DNA from: Gemmatimonadaceae bacterium
Lineage (GTDB): Bacteria > Gemmatimonadota > Gemmatimonadetes > Gemmatimonadales > Gemmatimonadaceae
Length of the DNA stretch: 64,000 bases
Reading direction: 5' to 3'
Assembly (NCBI GenBank): GCA_025362035.1
Contig: JANYIN010000163.1
Location: 1-64,000 of the forward strand
The translations under genes and the position numbers were made by a program. The notes under the pieces are model-generated. The model did not search any database. It worked only from the letters and a program-made list of their open reading frames with translations, and was not told where the DNA came from. Below are positions 9,438-17,783 of this stretch, one piece after another (positions within the stretch are counted from its first letter, which is position 1; every line of letters begins with the position of its first letter).

Positions 9438-9839
9438 TCAAGGAACCGCGCGTCCCTTGGGCAGTTCGCACATCAGGACGAGCGTGTTGCCGTCCGGATC
9501 CTTGAAGGCCGTCATCCAGAGGTCATGATCGGGCATGGGGGCAACAAGATGGGGCTCGTCGACGAACGCGATGCCCCGCTCCTTCAGGCGAGGATAGGCC
9601 GTCGCGATGTCGGCGACCTTGAAATACAGGATCGAGCTCGAACCCGGCGTGAAGGTGCCCTCGGGCGCTGTGAGCATGAGGCGCACGCCGCCGACGTCGA
9701 GAAAGGCGAGATTGGGGCCTGCGGCGAACAGGAAGCGCAATCCCAGCGCATCGCGGTAGAACGCCGTGCTCCGCTCCAAGCTGGAGACCGTGATGGCGAT
9801 CTGGCCGATGGCGGTGATCTCGGTGGCGGATAGCGACAT
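9438..9839 (-). CDS. VOC (glyoxalase/bleomycin-resistance) family protein
   Basis: A 133-residue protein with one full vicinal-oxygen-chelate module pair. It opens with [20 protein letters not shown] and ends with [12 protein letters not shown], where the Glu is a typical metal ligand. A glyoxalase I, a bleomycin-binding protein and an uncharacterised lyase all share this fold, so no substrate is assigned. It is transcribed away from the downstream metal-transport operon, and 182 nt separate its start from that of mntH. That gap holds the DtxR-like palindrome. Confidence 0.85.
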   Translation of the reverse strand: MSLSATEITAIGQIAITVSSLERSTAFYRDALGLRFLFAAGPNLAFLDVGGVRLMLTAPEGTFTPGSSSILYFKVADIATAYPRLKERGIAFVDEPHLVAPMPDHDLWMTAFKDPDGNTLVLMCELPKGRAVP

Positions 9840-9978
9840 GGGATACTCCTGAGCCCGGCGGCCCTACAAGGGTGGTGGCGCGTGGCGCTTCGCTAGGTAA
9901 TGCGAGCCTTGACGATTTGCCAGAGCGAGGCGGGAGACACACAAATCTGTTGTTGCTTTATCTCCGCCTCGAAATATG

Positions 9979-9994
9979 TTTAGGTAATCCTAAA
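9979..9994. promoter_or_regulatory. DtxR/MntR-type operator candidate
   Basis: TTTAGGTAATCCTAAA has perfect 6-bp inverted arms (TTTAGG/CCTAAA) around TAAT, starting 43 nt before the Nramp ATG. It matches the core of the known DtxR box (TTAGGTTAGCCTAA) at 11 of 14 positions. A DtxR-family regulator is encoded two genes downstream. Metal-dependent autoregulation of the operon is inferred. The octamer TAGGTAAT also occurs at 9894-9901 without the matching second arm. Confidence 0.7.
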
Positions 9995-10021
9995 CCGCCG
10001 AGCGGCTCACTTACCCACCAG

Positions 10022-11392
10022 ATGACGGTCAGACGCTATACCCCGACGCCGATCGAGCCTCTTCCGCAGCCTGAAACCGGCTGGCGGCGGGCGCGAGTCG
10101 CACCGAGCCTGGCGGAGGTCTACCGGAGCGTTCCCGTCACCGCCCCGGGGAAGTGGCGGAAGATGCTCGCGTTTGCCGGTCCGGGGTATCTCGTGGCGGT
10201 GGGGTATATGGACCCCGGCAACTGGGCCACCGACCTCGCCGGCGGGTCGCGCTTTGGATACACGCTACTCAGCGTGATCCTGATCTCGAATCTCATGGCG
10301 GTGCTGCTTCAGGGACTCGCGTCCAAGCTCGGCATCGTGACGGGGCGCGACCTCGCCCAGGCCTGCCGCGACAGCTACAGCACGCCCGCGGTCGTGGCGC
10401 ACTGGATTCTGTGCGAAATCGCCATCGCGGCCTGCGACCTGGCTGAAGTCATCGGGTCCGCCATCGCGCTGAACCTGCTGTTCGGCATCGCGCTCCCGGT
10501 GGGGGTCGTCATCACCGGACTCGATGTCCTGCTGCTGCTCTACCTGCAGAACCGAGGGGTGCGCGTGCTGGAGGCGCTCGTCATCACGCTCGTGGCCACG
10601 GTCGGTGTGTGTTTCGCGTTCGAATTGGTGCTGTCGCGGCCAGACATGGCCGGCGTCGCCAGGGGATTCATCCCGTCGCTGGACATCGTGTCGGACCGGG
10701 AGAAGCTGTACATCGCGATCAGCATTCTGGGCGCCACCGTGATGCCACACAATCTCTATCTGCATTCGTCCATCGTGCAGACGCGCCGGTACGAGGAGCA
10801 TGCGCAAGGTCGCCGCGAGGCGGTGCGGTACGCGTTCGTGGACTCGACCATCGCGCTCACGATGGCGTTGTTCATCAACGCGGCCATCCTGATCGTCGCG
10901 TCGGCGAGCTTCCATACGTCCGGGCACACGGGGGTCGCGGAGATTCAGGACGCCTACCAGCTGCTCACGCCGCTGCTGGGCGCGGGCGCCAGCACCGTGT
11001 TCGCGCTGGCGCTCCTGGCGTCGGGGCAGAACTCGACGCTCACGGGCACCCTGGCGGGACAAATCGTGATGGAGGGCTTCCTGAACATCCGGATTCGACC
11101 CTGGATGCGCCGCCTCATCACGAGGCTCATCGCCATCGTCCCGGCGGTGATCGTCGCCCTGATCGGCGGCGCGTCCGGCACGGCCAAGCTGCTGATCCTG
11201 AGCCAGGTGGTCCTGAGCCTGCAGCTATCGTTCGCGGTCTTTCCCCTGGTGCAGTTCACGTCCGACCGACTGAAGATGGGCGAGTTCGTGAACCCTGCGT
11301 GGCTGAAGCTTCTCTCGTACATTGTGGCGGTCGCGATTGCGACGCTCAATGTGTGGCTGCTCTTCCAAACGTTCCAGAGTTGGCTCTTCTAG
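10022..11392 (+). CDS. mntH: Nramp-family divalent metal transporter (Mn2+/Fe2+)
   Basis: A 456-residue polytopic inner-membrane protein with about 11 hydrophobic segments that imports Mn2+ or Fe2+ with protons. The metal-binding TM1 motif DPGN (residues 64-67, in [12 protein letters not shown]) and TM6 motif MPHN (about 241-244, in [14 protein letters not shown]) are both intact. The ATG at 10022 gives a usual-length soluble N-terminus; the frame is open upstream, but that stretch overlaps the operator and has no membrane segment. It is followed after 40 nt by a universal stress protein and then a DtxR-family regulator, so control by metal status through the upstream palindrome is likely. 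Confidence 0.92.
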   Translation: MTVRRYTPTPIEPLPQPETGWRRARVAPSLAEVYRSVPVTAPGKWRKMLAFAGPGYLVAVGYMDPGNWATDLAGGSRFGYTLLSVILISNLMAVLLQGLASKLGIVTGRDLAQACRDSYSTPAVVAHWILCEIAIAACDLAEVIGSAIALNLLFGIALPVGVVITGLDVLLLLYLQNRGVRVLEALVITLVATVGVCFAFELVLSRPDMAGVARGFIPSLDIVSDREKLYIAISILGATVMPHNLYLHSSIVQTRRYEEHAQGRREAVRYAFVDSTIALTMALFINAAILIVASASFHTSGHTGVAEIQDAYQLLTPLLGAGASTVFALALLASGQNSTLTGTLAGQIVMEGFLNIRIRPWMRRLITRLIAIVPAVIVALIGGASGTAKLLILSQVVLSLQLSFAVFPLVQFTSDRLKMGEFVNPAWLKLLSYIVAVAIATLNVWLLFQTFQSWLF

Positions 11393-11432
11393 CGACCGTT
11401 CGCTTCGGCAGCCTCTCCCGATTCCGGCCCCC

Positions 11433-11876
11433 ATGTACCAGCGCATCCTCGTCCCGCTCGAGGCATCAGACTACGACGACGCGATCCTGACGCACGTGCG
11501 CGACCTCGCGCTGCATTGTTCGGCGTCGGTGGTGCTGATGCATGTCGCGGACGGGTTTGCGGCGCGGAACCAGTCGCAGCTCGTGCTTCGCGAGAGCGAC
11601 GAGATGAAGAAGGATCGCGAGTACATCGAGACGCGCGCCGATGAGCTGGAGATGGCTGGGCTGCAGGTGGAGTGCGTGCTGGCGGGCGGCGATCCGGCCG
11701 CGGAGATTGCCGCCGCGGCCGAGCGTGAGGGGTGTGACCTGATCGCGATGAGCACCCACGGCCACAAGGGCGTGCAGGATCTGCTCCGCGGCAGCGTCGC
11801 GAACGGCGTGCGGCACCAGACTACCGTCCCCGTGCTCATGGTGCGCGGCACGCCGCGCCGTCTCCGTCCCGTGTGA
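11433..11876 (+). CDS. Universal stress protein UspA family
   Basis: A 147-residue single-domain Usp. It starts with YQRILVPLEASDYDD and carries the ATP-binding pattern G-2x-G-9x-G(S) in STHGHKGVQDLLRGSVANGV. Such proteins are cytosolic, often dimeric and nucleotide-binding. The pairing of Usp with a metal transporter suggests a role in the same stress response, but this is inference. The stop overlaps the start of the DtxR-family gene. Confidence 0.9.
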   Translation: MYQRILVPLEASDYDDAILTHVRDLALHCSASVVLMHVADGFAARNQSQLVLRESDEMKKDREYIETRADELEMAGLQVECVLAGGDPAAEIAAAAEREGCDLIAMSTHGHKGVQDLLRGSVANGVRHQTTVPVLMVRGTPRRLRPV

Positions 11877-12568
11877 TGACGACCCCTGCCGAACATCCCC
11901 TCACCGGCCCGGTCGAGGATTACCTCAAGGCCATCTACGACCTGGAGCGGGTGGGTGAAGCCGCCGCGACCAACGACATCGCACTCCGTCTCGCCATTTC
12001 TCCGGCATCCGTGAGCGGCATGGTGCGTCGGTTGGCGGATCAGGGACTGGTCACGCACGAGCCCTACCGCGGGGTGCGGCTCACGAGCGAGGGACGGCAC
12101 GCCGCGCTGCGGACGCTGCGTCGTCACCGCATTCTCGAGTGCTACCTTACCGAAGTGCTCGGCTATCCGTGGGATCGAGTTCACCAGGAGGCCGAGCAGC
12201 TCGAACACGCGGCATCGGAAGAGCTGATCGAGCGCATGGCATCTTCGCTCGGCGATCCGAAGCAGGACCCGCATGGCGCGCCGATTCCGACGCGCGACGG
12301 CCGAGTGGAAGAGGTGAACCTGCTCGGGCTGGCGGACGCGTCTGCGGGGGCGCGCATGCGTGTTCGTCGCGTGCAGGATGAGGATGCCGAACGTCTGCGG
12401 TATCTCGCCGAACTCGGGATTCGGCCCGGTTCGCTCGTGCGGATCCTCGACAAGGCGCCGTTCGACGGACCGATCACACTGTGGGTCGACCAGCCGGGTG
12501 GCGGAGCCACCCGCGCCATTGGCGTCGGATTGGCCGCGCACGTGTTCGTCGAGTCGGCTGCGGACTGA
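11873..12568 (+). CDS. DtxR/IdeR-family metal-dependent repressor
   Basis: A 231-residue regulator. The N-terminal winged helix (EDYLKAIYDLERVGEAAATN to LVTHEPYRGVRLTSEG, about residues 14-75) is followed by the dimerisation domain (RRHRILECYLTEVLGY, with HQEAEQLEHAAS and further His and Glu metal ligands). A C-terminal SH3/FeoA-like domain spans about 155-231. The extra domain places it nearer IdeR/SirR than the short MntR type. The start is the GTG at 11873 or the ATG at 11876; both overlap the Usp stop. The likely target is the palindrome at 9979-9994. Fe versus Mn specificity cannot be decided from sequence. Confidence 0.9.
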   Translation: MMTTPAEHPLTGPVEDYLKAIYDLERVGEAAATNDIALRLAISPASVSGMVRRLADQGLVTHEPYRGVRLTSEGRHAALRTLRRHRILECYLTEVLGYPWDRVHQEAEQLEHAASEELIERMASSLGDPKQDPHGAPIPTRDGRVEEVNLLGLADASAGARMRVRRVQDEDAERLRYLAELGIRPGSLVRILDKAPFDGPITLWVDQPGGGATRAIGVGLAAHVFVESAAD

Positions 12569-12578
12569 TCGAGGCCCA

Positions 12579-13409
12579 TTGACGTTCGCCCTTCTGCTCG
12601 CGCTCCTCCTTGCGGTTCCGCAGGACAGCGCCCGCCGCTCCCCCGGTTCGGCGCGCACCATCGCCATCGACGAGCGGCTCGCGGCTGACTTGCATATCGG
12701 TGTCGGCGATCGCGTAGTACTCGGCGCTCAGCCTGGGGACACCGGTCAGTACGCGATCGTGTCCGCCATTGTCCGCCGAGGGGCTGACCCGGCCGAGGTC
12801 GCGCGGAGTGAATACAAGATTCGGCTGCATCTCACGCAGCTCGAGGAGCTCATCGGCTACGGCGACCGCGTGGACCGCTACGCCGTCGCGACACGATCCG
12901 AGGCCGCCATTGCCGACGCGCAAGCGCGCATCAACGGTGCCGCGTTCGGGTTCCACGCGCATCGCTCGCGCGACATTGCGGTGCAAACCTCCGCCACCTT
13001 TGCCGTGGTCTCCCGCTTTCACCGCGCCATCGGGGTGATCACCATTGTGGCGAGCGCCATCTTCCTGCTGTGCATCATGCTGCTGAAGGTGGACGAGCGT
13101 CGTCGCGACGTGGCGGCGCTGCGGCTGATGGGCATCTCGGCCGGAACGATCGTGAAGGGCGTGGTGCTCGAGGCGGCGGGTATCGCCGTGTTCGGGAGCC
13201 TGGTGGGCGTGGGGCTCGGTGCTCTCGCATCCTGGCTCGTGAATGCGCACTACCAGGGCGTCTATCGCACGCCGCTCCGCTTTTCCGTGGTCAGCGGCGA
13301 CATTGTCCTGCTGGCTGTTTCGCTCGCGCTCGCGCTCGGCGTCGTGGCCGGTTGGGTCGCAGCCAAGCGGCTCGTATCGGTTCCACCGCTCTCACTCTTC
13401 GGTCGGTAG
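12579..13409 (+). CDS. ABC transporter permease, FtsX-like (Att-type cluster)
   Basis: A permease of 276 residues. The best start is a TTG at 12579, 10 nt after the dtxR stop; the frame is open upstream but overlaps dtxR. An N-terminal hydrophobic run (TFALLLALLLAV) leads into a soluble domain (about residues 20-150) and then three membrane segments of an FtsX domain (from FHRAIGVITIVASAIFLLCI on), with the cytoplasmic loop KVDERRRDVAALRLMGISAG typical of MacB/FtsX permeases. It is shorter than usual for MacB-type permeases, its periplasmic domain being reduced. It forms a unit with the next three genes and should work with their ATPase, probably extracting or moving a lipidic or envelope substrate. 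Confidence 0.8.
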   Translation: MTFALLLALLLAVPQDSARRSPGSARTIAIDERLAADLHIGVGDRVVLGAQPGDTGQYAIVSAIVRRGADPAEVARSEYKIRLHLTQLEELIGYGDRVDRYAVATRSEAAIADAQARINGAAFGFHAHRSRDIAVQTSATFAVVSRFHRAIGVITIVASAIFLLCIMLLKVDERRRDVAALRLMGISAGTIVKGVVLEAAGIAVFGSLVGVGLGALASWLVNAHYQGVYRTPLRFSVVSGDIVLLAVSLALALGVVAGWVAAKRLVSVPPLSLFGR

Positions 13410-13411
13410 CG

Positions 13412-14599
13412 ATGCTGTTCACCCTCGCGGCGGCGTCGCTCATCCGTCATCGAACCCGCACCCTGCTCGCCATCCTCGGCGTTGCCGTCAGCGCCGCCAT
13501 GCTGCTGGACATGGTCATGCTGTCGAGCGGCCTGCGTGAATCATTTCGCGGGCTCTTGCAGACGCAGGGCTTCCAACTCAGGGTCGCTCCGAAGGGAACG
13601 CTGCCGTTTGACACCGACGCCACGATCCGCAACGCCGATTCGCTGCTCGCGTTGGTGCGCGCGAGACCGGGCGTGATCGCCGTGAGTCCGGTACTGGGCG
13701 GGCAGCTTCACGTCCCGACGGCGACGGGAGCGGTGACGTCGTCGGTGCTCGGCATCATTCCGCGCGTCGAAGGCGATTACGAAGTCTTGGCTGGGCGCCA
13801 GCCCGCCGCGCCTGATGAGATGGTCGCCAACCAGCGGCTGCTCGACGCGCTGCGACTGCAGCTGGGCGACACGCTGCGCGGCGCCGCCGGGTACGACGCA
13901 CAACTCCGCAGCTTGTCCGGCGAGCGGACGCTGCGAATCGTCGGCATCGCGCGGTTCATCTACATGGCGGCGGACCAGAAGGGTGCCGCGGTTCCGATCG
14001 AGACGCTGCGCCGCATGCAGGGGGCGGACTCCGACGACAAGGTGTCCATCGCCATGATTCGGCTGGCGGCGGGCGTGAACGTGGACTCGGAACGGGTGGC
14101 CATCGAACGACTTCTGCCACGCGTTACCGTCATTTCCATTGCGGAGGCGCTCAATCAGGTGGACCAACGCCTCAGCTATTTTCGGCAGCTCGCGGTGATT
14201 CTCGGCTCGGTGAGCCTTGTCGTCGGCTTCCTGCTCGTGACGACGCTGGTGACCGTATCGGTCAACGAGCGCGTCGGCGAGATCGCGGTGATGCGGGCCA
14301 TCGGCGTGCATCGCCGTCGCATCGTGCTCCAGATCGTGATGGAGTCCGGCGCGATGATGCTTGTGGCCGCGCCGCTCGGATTGCTGCTCGGGCTGGTCAC
14401 GGCGCGATATCTCAACTCCATCCTCGCGCGATTCCCGGGTGTGCCGGCGAAGCTCGACTTCTTTCTGTTCCAGCCCAGCGCGGCGTGGACGGCGCTCGGA
14501 CTCCTGGCGCTGTCGGGCGTCCTGGCTGGCGTCTATCCCTCATGGCGCAGCGCGTCGCTTCCCATTGCCCTCACGCTACGCCAAGAGGCGGTGGGGTGA
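13412..14599 (+). CDS. ABC transporter permease, MacB/FtsX-like
   Basis: A 395-residue permease with the full MacB-type plan: TM1 (TLLAILGVAVSAAMLLDMVM, after the RHRTR stretch), a periplasmic domain (about residues 45-240), and three C-terminal FtsX membrane segments, including the cytoplasmic loop SVNERVGEIAVMRAIGVHRR. The ATG lies 2 nt after the previous stop, and the stop overlaps the ATPase GTG start, so expression is coupled. This corresponds to the second permease of AttEFGH-like systems. The transported substrate is unknown. Confidence 0.88.
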   Translation: MLFTLAAASLIRHRTRTLLAILGVAVSAAMLLDMVMLSSGLRESFRGLLQTQGFQLRVAPKGTLPFDTDATIRNADSLLALVRARPGVIAVSPVLGGQLHVPTATGAVTSSVLGIIPRVEGDYEVLAGRQPAAPDEMVANQRLLDALRLQLGDTLRGAAGYDAQLRSLSGERTLRIVGIARFIYMAADQKGAAVPIETLRRMQGADSDDKVSIAMIRLAAGVNVDSERVAIERLLPRVTVISIAEALNQVDQRLSYFRQLAVILGSVSLVVGFLLVTTLVTVSVNERVGEIAVMRAIGVHRRRIVLQIVMESGAMMLVAAPLGLLLGLVTARYLNSILARFPGVPAKLDFFLFQPSAAWTALGLLALSGVLAGVYPSWRSASLPIALTLRQEAVG

Positions 14600-15282
14600 G
14601 CACCGTGGTGGATGTTCGCGATCTGGTGCGGGACTATCCCATGGGAGAGGAGCGCGTCGCGGCGCTTCGCGGTGTCTCGTTCCAGGTGGACGCTGGCGAC
14701 TACGTGGCCATCGTCGGTCCATCGGGGTGCGGAAAGAGCACACTCCTCAACCTGCTCGGCGTGATCGACCGGCCGACGTCCGGCACTGTGTCCATAAACG
14801 GTGAGCGCGTGGAACGGCTGTCGGATGCGCGAGCCACGGAGTTTCGGCTCATGCGCATCGGATTCGTCTTCCAGCGTTTCTACCTGATGCAGGCGCTGTC
14901 GGCGCGCGAGAATGTGGAGCTGCCCCTGGCGGAGGCAGGGCTGGTGGGCGCGGCGCGACGCGCGCGCGCGATGGCGCTGCTGGAATACGTTGGGCTGGCG
15001 AAGCGCGAGAGACACCGTCCATCACAGTTGTCCGGCGGCGAGCAGCAGCGGGTCGCGATCGCGCGAGCGCTGGCGAATGCGCCGGCGCTGCTGCTGGCCG
15101 ACGAGCCGACCGGCGAACTCGATGCGCGCACCGGCAGGGAGATGATCGCGCTCTTCGAGCGGCTCAACGCCGACGGTACCACCATCGTGGTCGTGACGCA
15201 TGACGAGGATCTCGCGCGCGCCGCGAAGCGCGTGATTCACATGCGCGACGGCAGCATCGTTGGAGACGAGCGCGCGCGATGA
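14596..15282 (+). CDS. ABC transporter ATPase, LolD/MacB type
   Basis: A 228-residue ATPase with Walker A GPSGCGKST, Q-loop FVFQRFYLMQ, signature LSGGEQQRVAIARAL, Walker B LLLADEPTGELD and H-loop VTHDE. It has the LolD/MacB subfamily look of ATPases that power mechanotransmission by FtsX-type permeases rather than classic transport through the bilayer. The GTG start at 14596 overlaps the upstream permease stop (GTGA), and its own stop overlaps the following gene (ATGA). It should serve the two permeases upstream and the fused protein downstream. Confidence 0.92.
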   Translation: MSTVVDVRDLVRDYPMGEERVAALRGVSFQVDAGDYVAIVGPSGCGKSTLLNLLGVIDRPTSGTVSINGERVERLSDARATEFRLMRIGFVFQRFYLMQALSARENVELPLAEAGLVGAARRARAMALLEYVGLAKRERHRPSQLSGGEQQRVAIARALANAPALLLADEPTGELDARTGREMIALFERLNADGTTIVVVTHDEDLARAAKRVIHMRDGSIVGDERAR

Positions 15283-16775
15283 TTCGTCTGCTGGCCATTC
15301 GCAACCTGACGCTCAATCCCTGGCGCACGCTGTTCCTGCTGTTCGGGTTCAGCATGGGAGTGGCGGTGATGATCGTACTGTTGTCGGTGGGCGAAGCACT
15401 CATGGATCAGGCGAAGGACGAGAAGCTCGTGGGCGGAGGGCAGATCACGGTGCTGCCCGAGGGCGTGGACGTGGAGGTACTGAAGACCGGCGGCCTGGGC
15501 GGCCTCTTCTTCTCGATTGACCACGCGCGCTTCATTCACCGGCAATTGCTGGCGTCGGACCGGCTGAGCGATGTGGTCAGTGCTGTCGCGCCGCAGATCG
15601 AAGGCAAGTTGCTCTATCTCCGCACGCCGGACGGACAGGAGGCGTCGGTGCGAGCCGGCGGGGACATCCCCTCGCGGACGGCCGCAGTCCATGCGGCGCC
15701 CGACGTGTCGAAGGGTTCGTGGGTGGACGACTCGCTCGACCGCCGCTGGTCCACTCCGACCATGGCAGAACTGCGACACGAGATCGATCACTTCCACACT
15801 CCACCGCTCGAGGTCGCGCACGATCCGAGCTGGGGCGAATGGCACTACTTCAACGTGCTCTCGCCGGATGGAAAGCAGTGGGTATTCGTGTCATTCATCG
15901 TGGCGGGTGACGTCGGCGGTGGCAGCGGCAAATGGAGGGGGCAGGTGCTCGTGACGCTACACGAGCAGGGAGCGCCCACGCGGCGTTTTACCTCCTCGGC
16001 GCTGCCGGCACAGGTGCGCTACAGCACGAGCGACGCGAACGTCCGCATCGGCGAGTCGCGCGTGGATGTGCTGGAGGATGGGCGATACGCGTTACACGCC
16101 GTGGCCCGCGAGGACGGCACGCACGCGCCACTGGCGCTCGACCTCGTCGTGGCGCCTGCGCCCGGCGCGTACTTCCCGGGCGCGGCGGTCACGTCTGGCG
16201 TGGTGAGCGGATACGTCGTACCGGCGCTCCGCGCGGGCGCCACCGGGACCGTGTGCGTCGGCGGCCGGTGCACGCCATACGACGACGTCCAGGCGTACCA
16301 TGATCATAATTGGGGAGTGTGGCGAGGTGTGACCTGGGAGTGGGGCGCGGCGCGTGCGGGAGCGTACACGGTCCTGTACGGCCGCGTGGAGCCGCCGGAC
16401 AGCGTCGGCTCAATGCAGCCGCTGTTCGTCTACCTCGTGGACGGGAAGGGCTTTGTTGCGCTCTTTCGTCCCCGCATCATTCAGTACGTCCTCGGCGCCA
16501 CGACGCGCGTTGCGGGCGGATCGATTCGCACACCGTCCCGCGCCACGATGCTCGATGTGCGCGGGACGGACACGCTGCGGCTCGCGCTCGACTTTGAGGA
16601 TGCCTCCGCGACCGACACGAGGATCGGCATGGTGGAGCGGGGTGACGCACTGGCGGCGCGAAGGCTCGCGCGCCCGTACTTCGTGCAGATGAAGGGCACC
16701 GCCACCATGTCTGGCCGCGTGCAGGGAATTCCGCTCGCGGGGAAGGGCTCGGGATTCTTCGAGACGTACCGGTAG
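15279..16775 (+). CDS. MacB-like permease N-terminus fused to AttH/CrtC-type lipocalin domain
   Basis: A 498-residue fusion. Residues 1-60 look like the first membrane segment of a MacB/FtsX permease (NPWRTLFLLFGFSMGVAVMI) followed by the beginning of a periplasmic domain. From about residue 165 the protein is an AttH/carotenoid-1,2-hydratase-like lipocalin: DPSWGEWHYFNVLSPDGKQW, YHDHNWGVWRGVTWEWGAAR and, at the end, GTATMSGRVQGIPLAGKGSG. AttH is known as the exported partner of the AttEFG ABC system. Here it would be tethered to the membrane next to its permeases. A CrtC role in carotenoid synthesis is unlikely, as no carotenoid gene is nearby. The start overlaps the ATPase stop by 4 nt. Confidence 0.85.
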   Translation: MIRLLAIRNLTLNPWRTLFLLFGFSMGVAVMIVLLSVGEALMDQAKDEKLVGGGQITVLPEGVDVEVLKTGGLGGLFFSIDHARFIHRQLLASDRLSDVVSAVAPQIEGKLLYLRTPDGQEASVRAGGDIPSRTAAVHAAPDVSKGSWVDDSLDRRWSTPTMAELRHEIDHFHTPPLEVAHDPSWGEWHYFNVLSPDGKQWVFVSFIVAGDVGGGSGKWRGQVLVTLHEQGAPTRRFTSSALPAQVRYSTSDANVRIGESRVDVLEDGRYALHAVAREDGTHAPLALDLVVAPAPGAYFPGAAVTSGVVSGYVVPALRAGATGTVCVGGRCTPYDDVQAYHDHNWGVWRGVTWEWGAARAGAYTVLYGRVEPPDSVGSMQPLFVYLVDGKGFVALFRPRIIQYVLGATTRVAGGSIRTPSRATMLDVRGTDTLRLALDFEDASATDTRIGMVERGDALAARRLARPYFVQMKGTATMSGRVQGIPLAGKGSGFFETYR

Positions 16776-16920
16776 GCGTTGTTGCGGATACCTGTCGCTG
16801 ACGGATTCGCTCGGCGCGTTGTCCGTTCCGGCGACGTGACGTGCGTTTTGTCACCCCTCCATTCGAGCGTGCCTGCCGCCCGCGCTTGACAGCGTGGGGC
16901 CGCGGCCGCCGATTTTCCGC

Positions 16921-17730
16921 ATGGCCACGTACGTTCGGCTGGGCACGCAGGGATGGAATTATGATGCATGGGTCGGCCCCTTCTATCCCGTAGGGACACG
17001 GCCCGCCGATTTTCTCGGCGTGTATGCTCGCGCCTTCGACACGGTCGAGATCGACTCGACCTTCTATGCGATCCCGGCGGCGAAGACCGTTCGCGGCTGG
17101 TATGACCGCACGCCGCCGGGCTTCACCTTCGCGCTCAAGCTGCCGCAGGAAATCACTCATGAGCGGCGGCTTCGCGACTGCGGCGACGTCCTGAGCGAGT
17201 TCTACGATCGCGCTCGCGAGCTTGGCGAAAAGCTCGGACCCGTCCTGATTCAGCTCGGGCCTGATTTTGGTCCGGTAGAGTTGCCCGCCCTTGCCAATCT
17301 GCTGCCGCTGCTTCCACGCGATATCAAGTTTGCGGTGGAGTTCCGAAATCGCGGCTGGATCAACGACGGCGTCCTGGCATTGCTCGCGGAACACGGCGTC
17401 GCACTGACGCTGACAGAGTCGCGCTGGATTCCGCGCAAGGCGATGCTCGCACTCGCCGCGCGTCCCACGGCGGATTTCGTGTACATCCGATGGATGGGTG
17501 GCAATCGTGATCTCGTGGATTACTCGCGAATCCAGATCGATCGCAGTCGCGAACTTGAGGCATGGGCTGGCGTCATCGCGACGCTGGCGAAGATTCGCGT
17601 GAGGGTCTACGGGTACGTGAACAATCATTTCGCCGGCCACTCGCCACAGAACGCGCGGGAGCTGCAGCGCCGGCTGGGCCAGACGGCCGTGGAACCGGAG
17701 ATGATGGGAGAGCAGATGTCCCTGTTCTAG
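16921..17730 (+). CDS. DUF72 family protein (YecE-like)
   Basis: A 269-residue cytosolic protein of the DUF72/YecE family, a TIM-barrel group without established biochemical function. Family landmarks are RLGTQGWNYDAWVGPFYP at the start, FDTVEIDSTFY, FTFALKLPQEITHERRL, FAVEFRNRGW, and a YGYVNNHFAGHSPQNA motif near the end. The ATG at 16921 fits the family start. An in-frame ATG at 16894 would add nine residues. It stands alone, with 145 nt upstream and 53 nt before the next start. Confidence 0.9.
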   Translation: MATYVRLGTQGWNYDAWVGPFYPVGTRPADFLGVYARAFDTVEIDSTFYAIPAAKTVRGWYDRTPPGFTFALKLPQEITHERRLRDCGDVLSEFYDRARELGEKLGPVLIQLGPDFGPVELPALANLLPLLPRDIKFAVEFRNRGWINDGVLALLAEHGVALTLTESRWIPRKAMLALAARPTADFVYIRWMGGNRDLVDYSRIQIDRSRELEAWAGVIATLAKIRVRVYGYVNNHFAGHSPQNARELQRRLGQTAVEPEMMGEQMSLF

Positions 17731-17783
17731 CTTCCATGCGCATGAAAGGCCACAGCCGTAACCGCACTCTCGGGCTCTGTCCA

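Noticed and set aside
15279-16775. Carotenoid 1,2-hydratase (CrtC)
   Set aside because: The fold is shared with AttH, the neighbours are an AttEFG-like ABC set, and no carotenoid gene is present.
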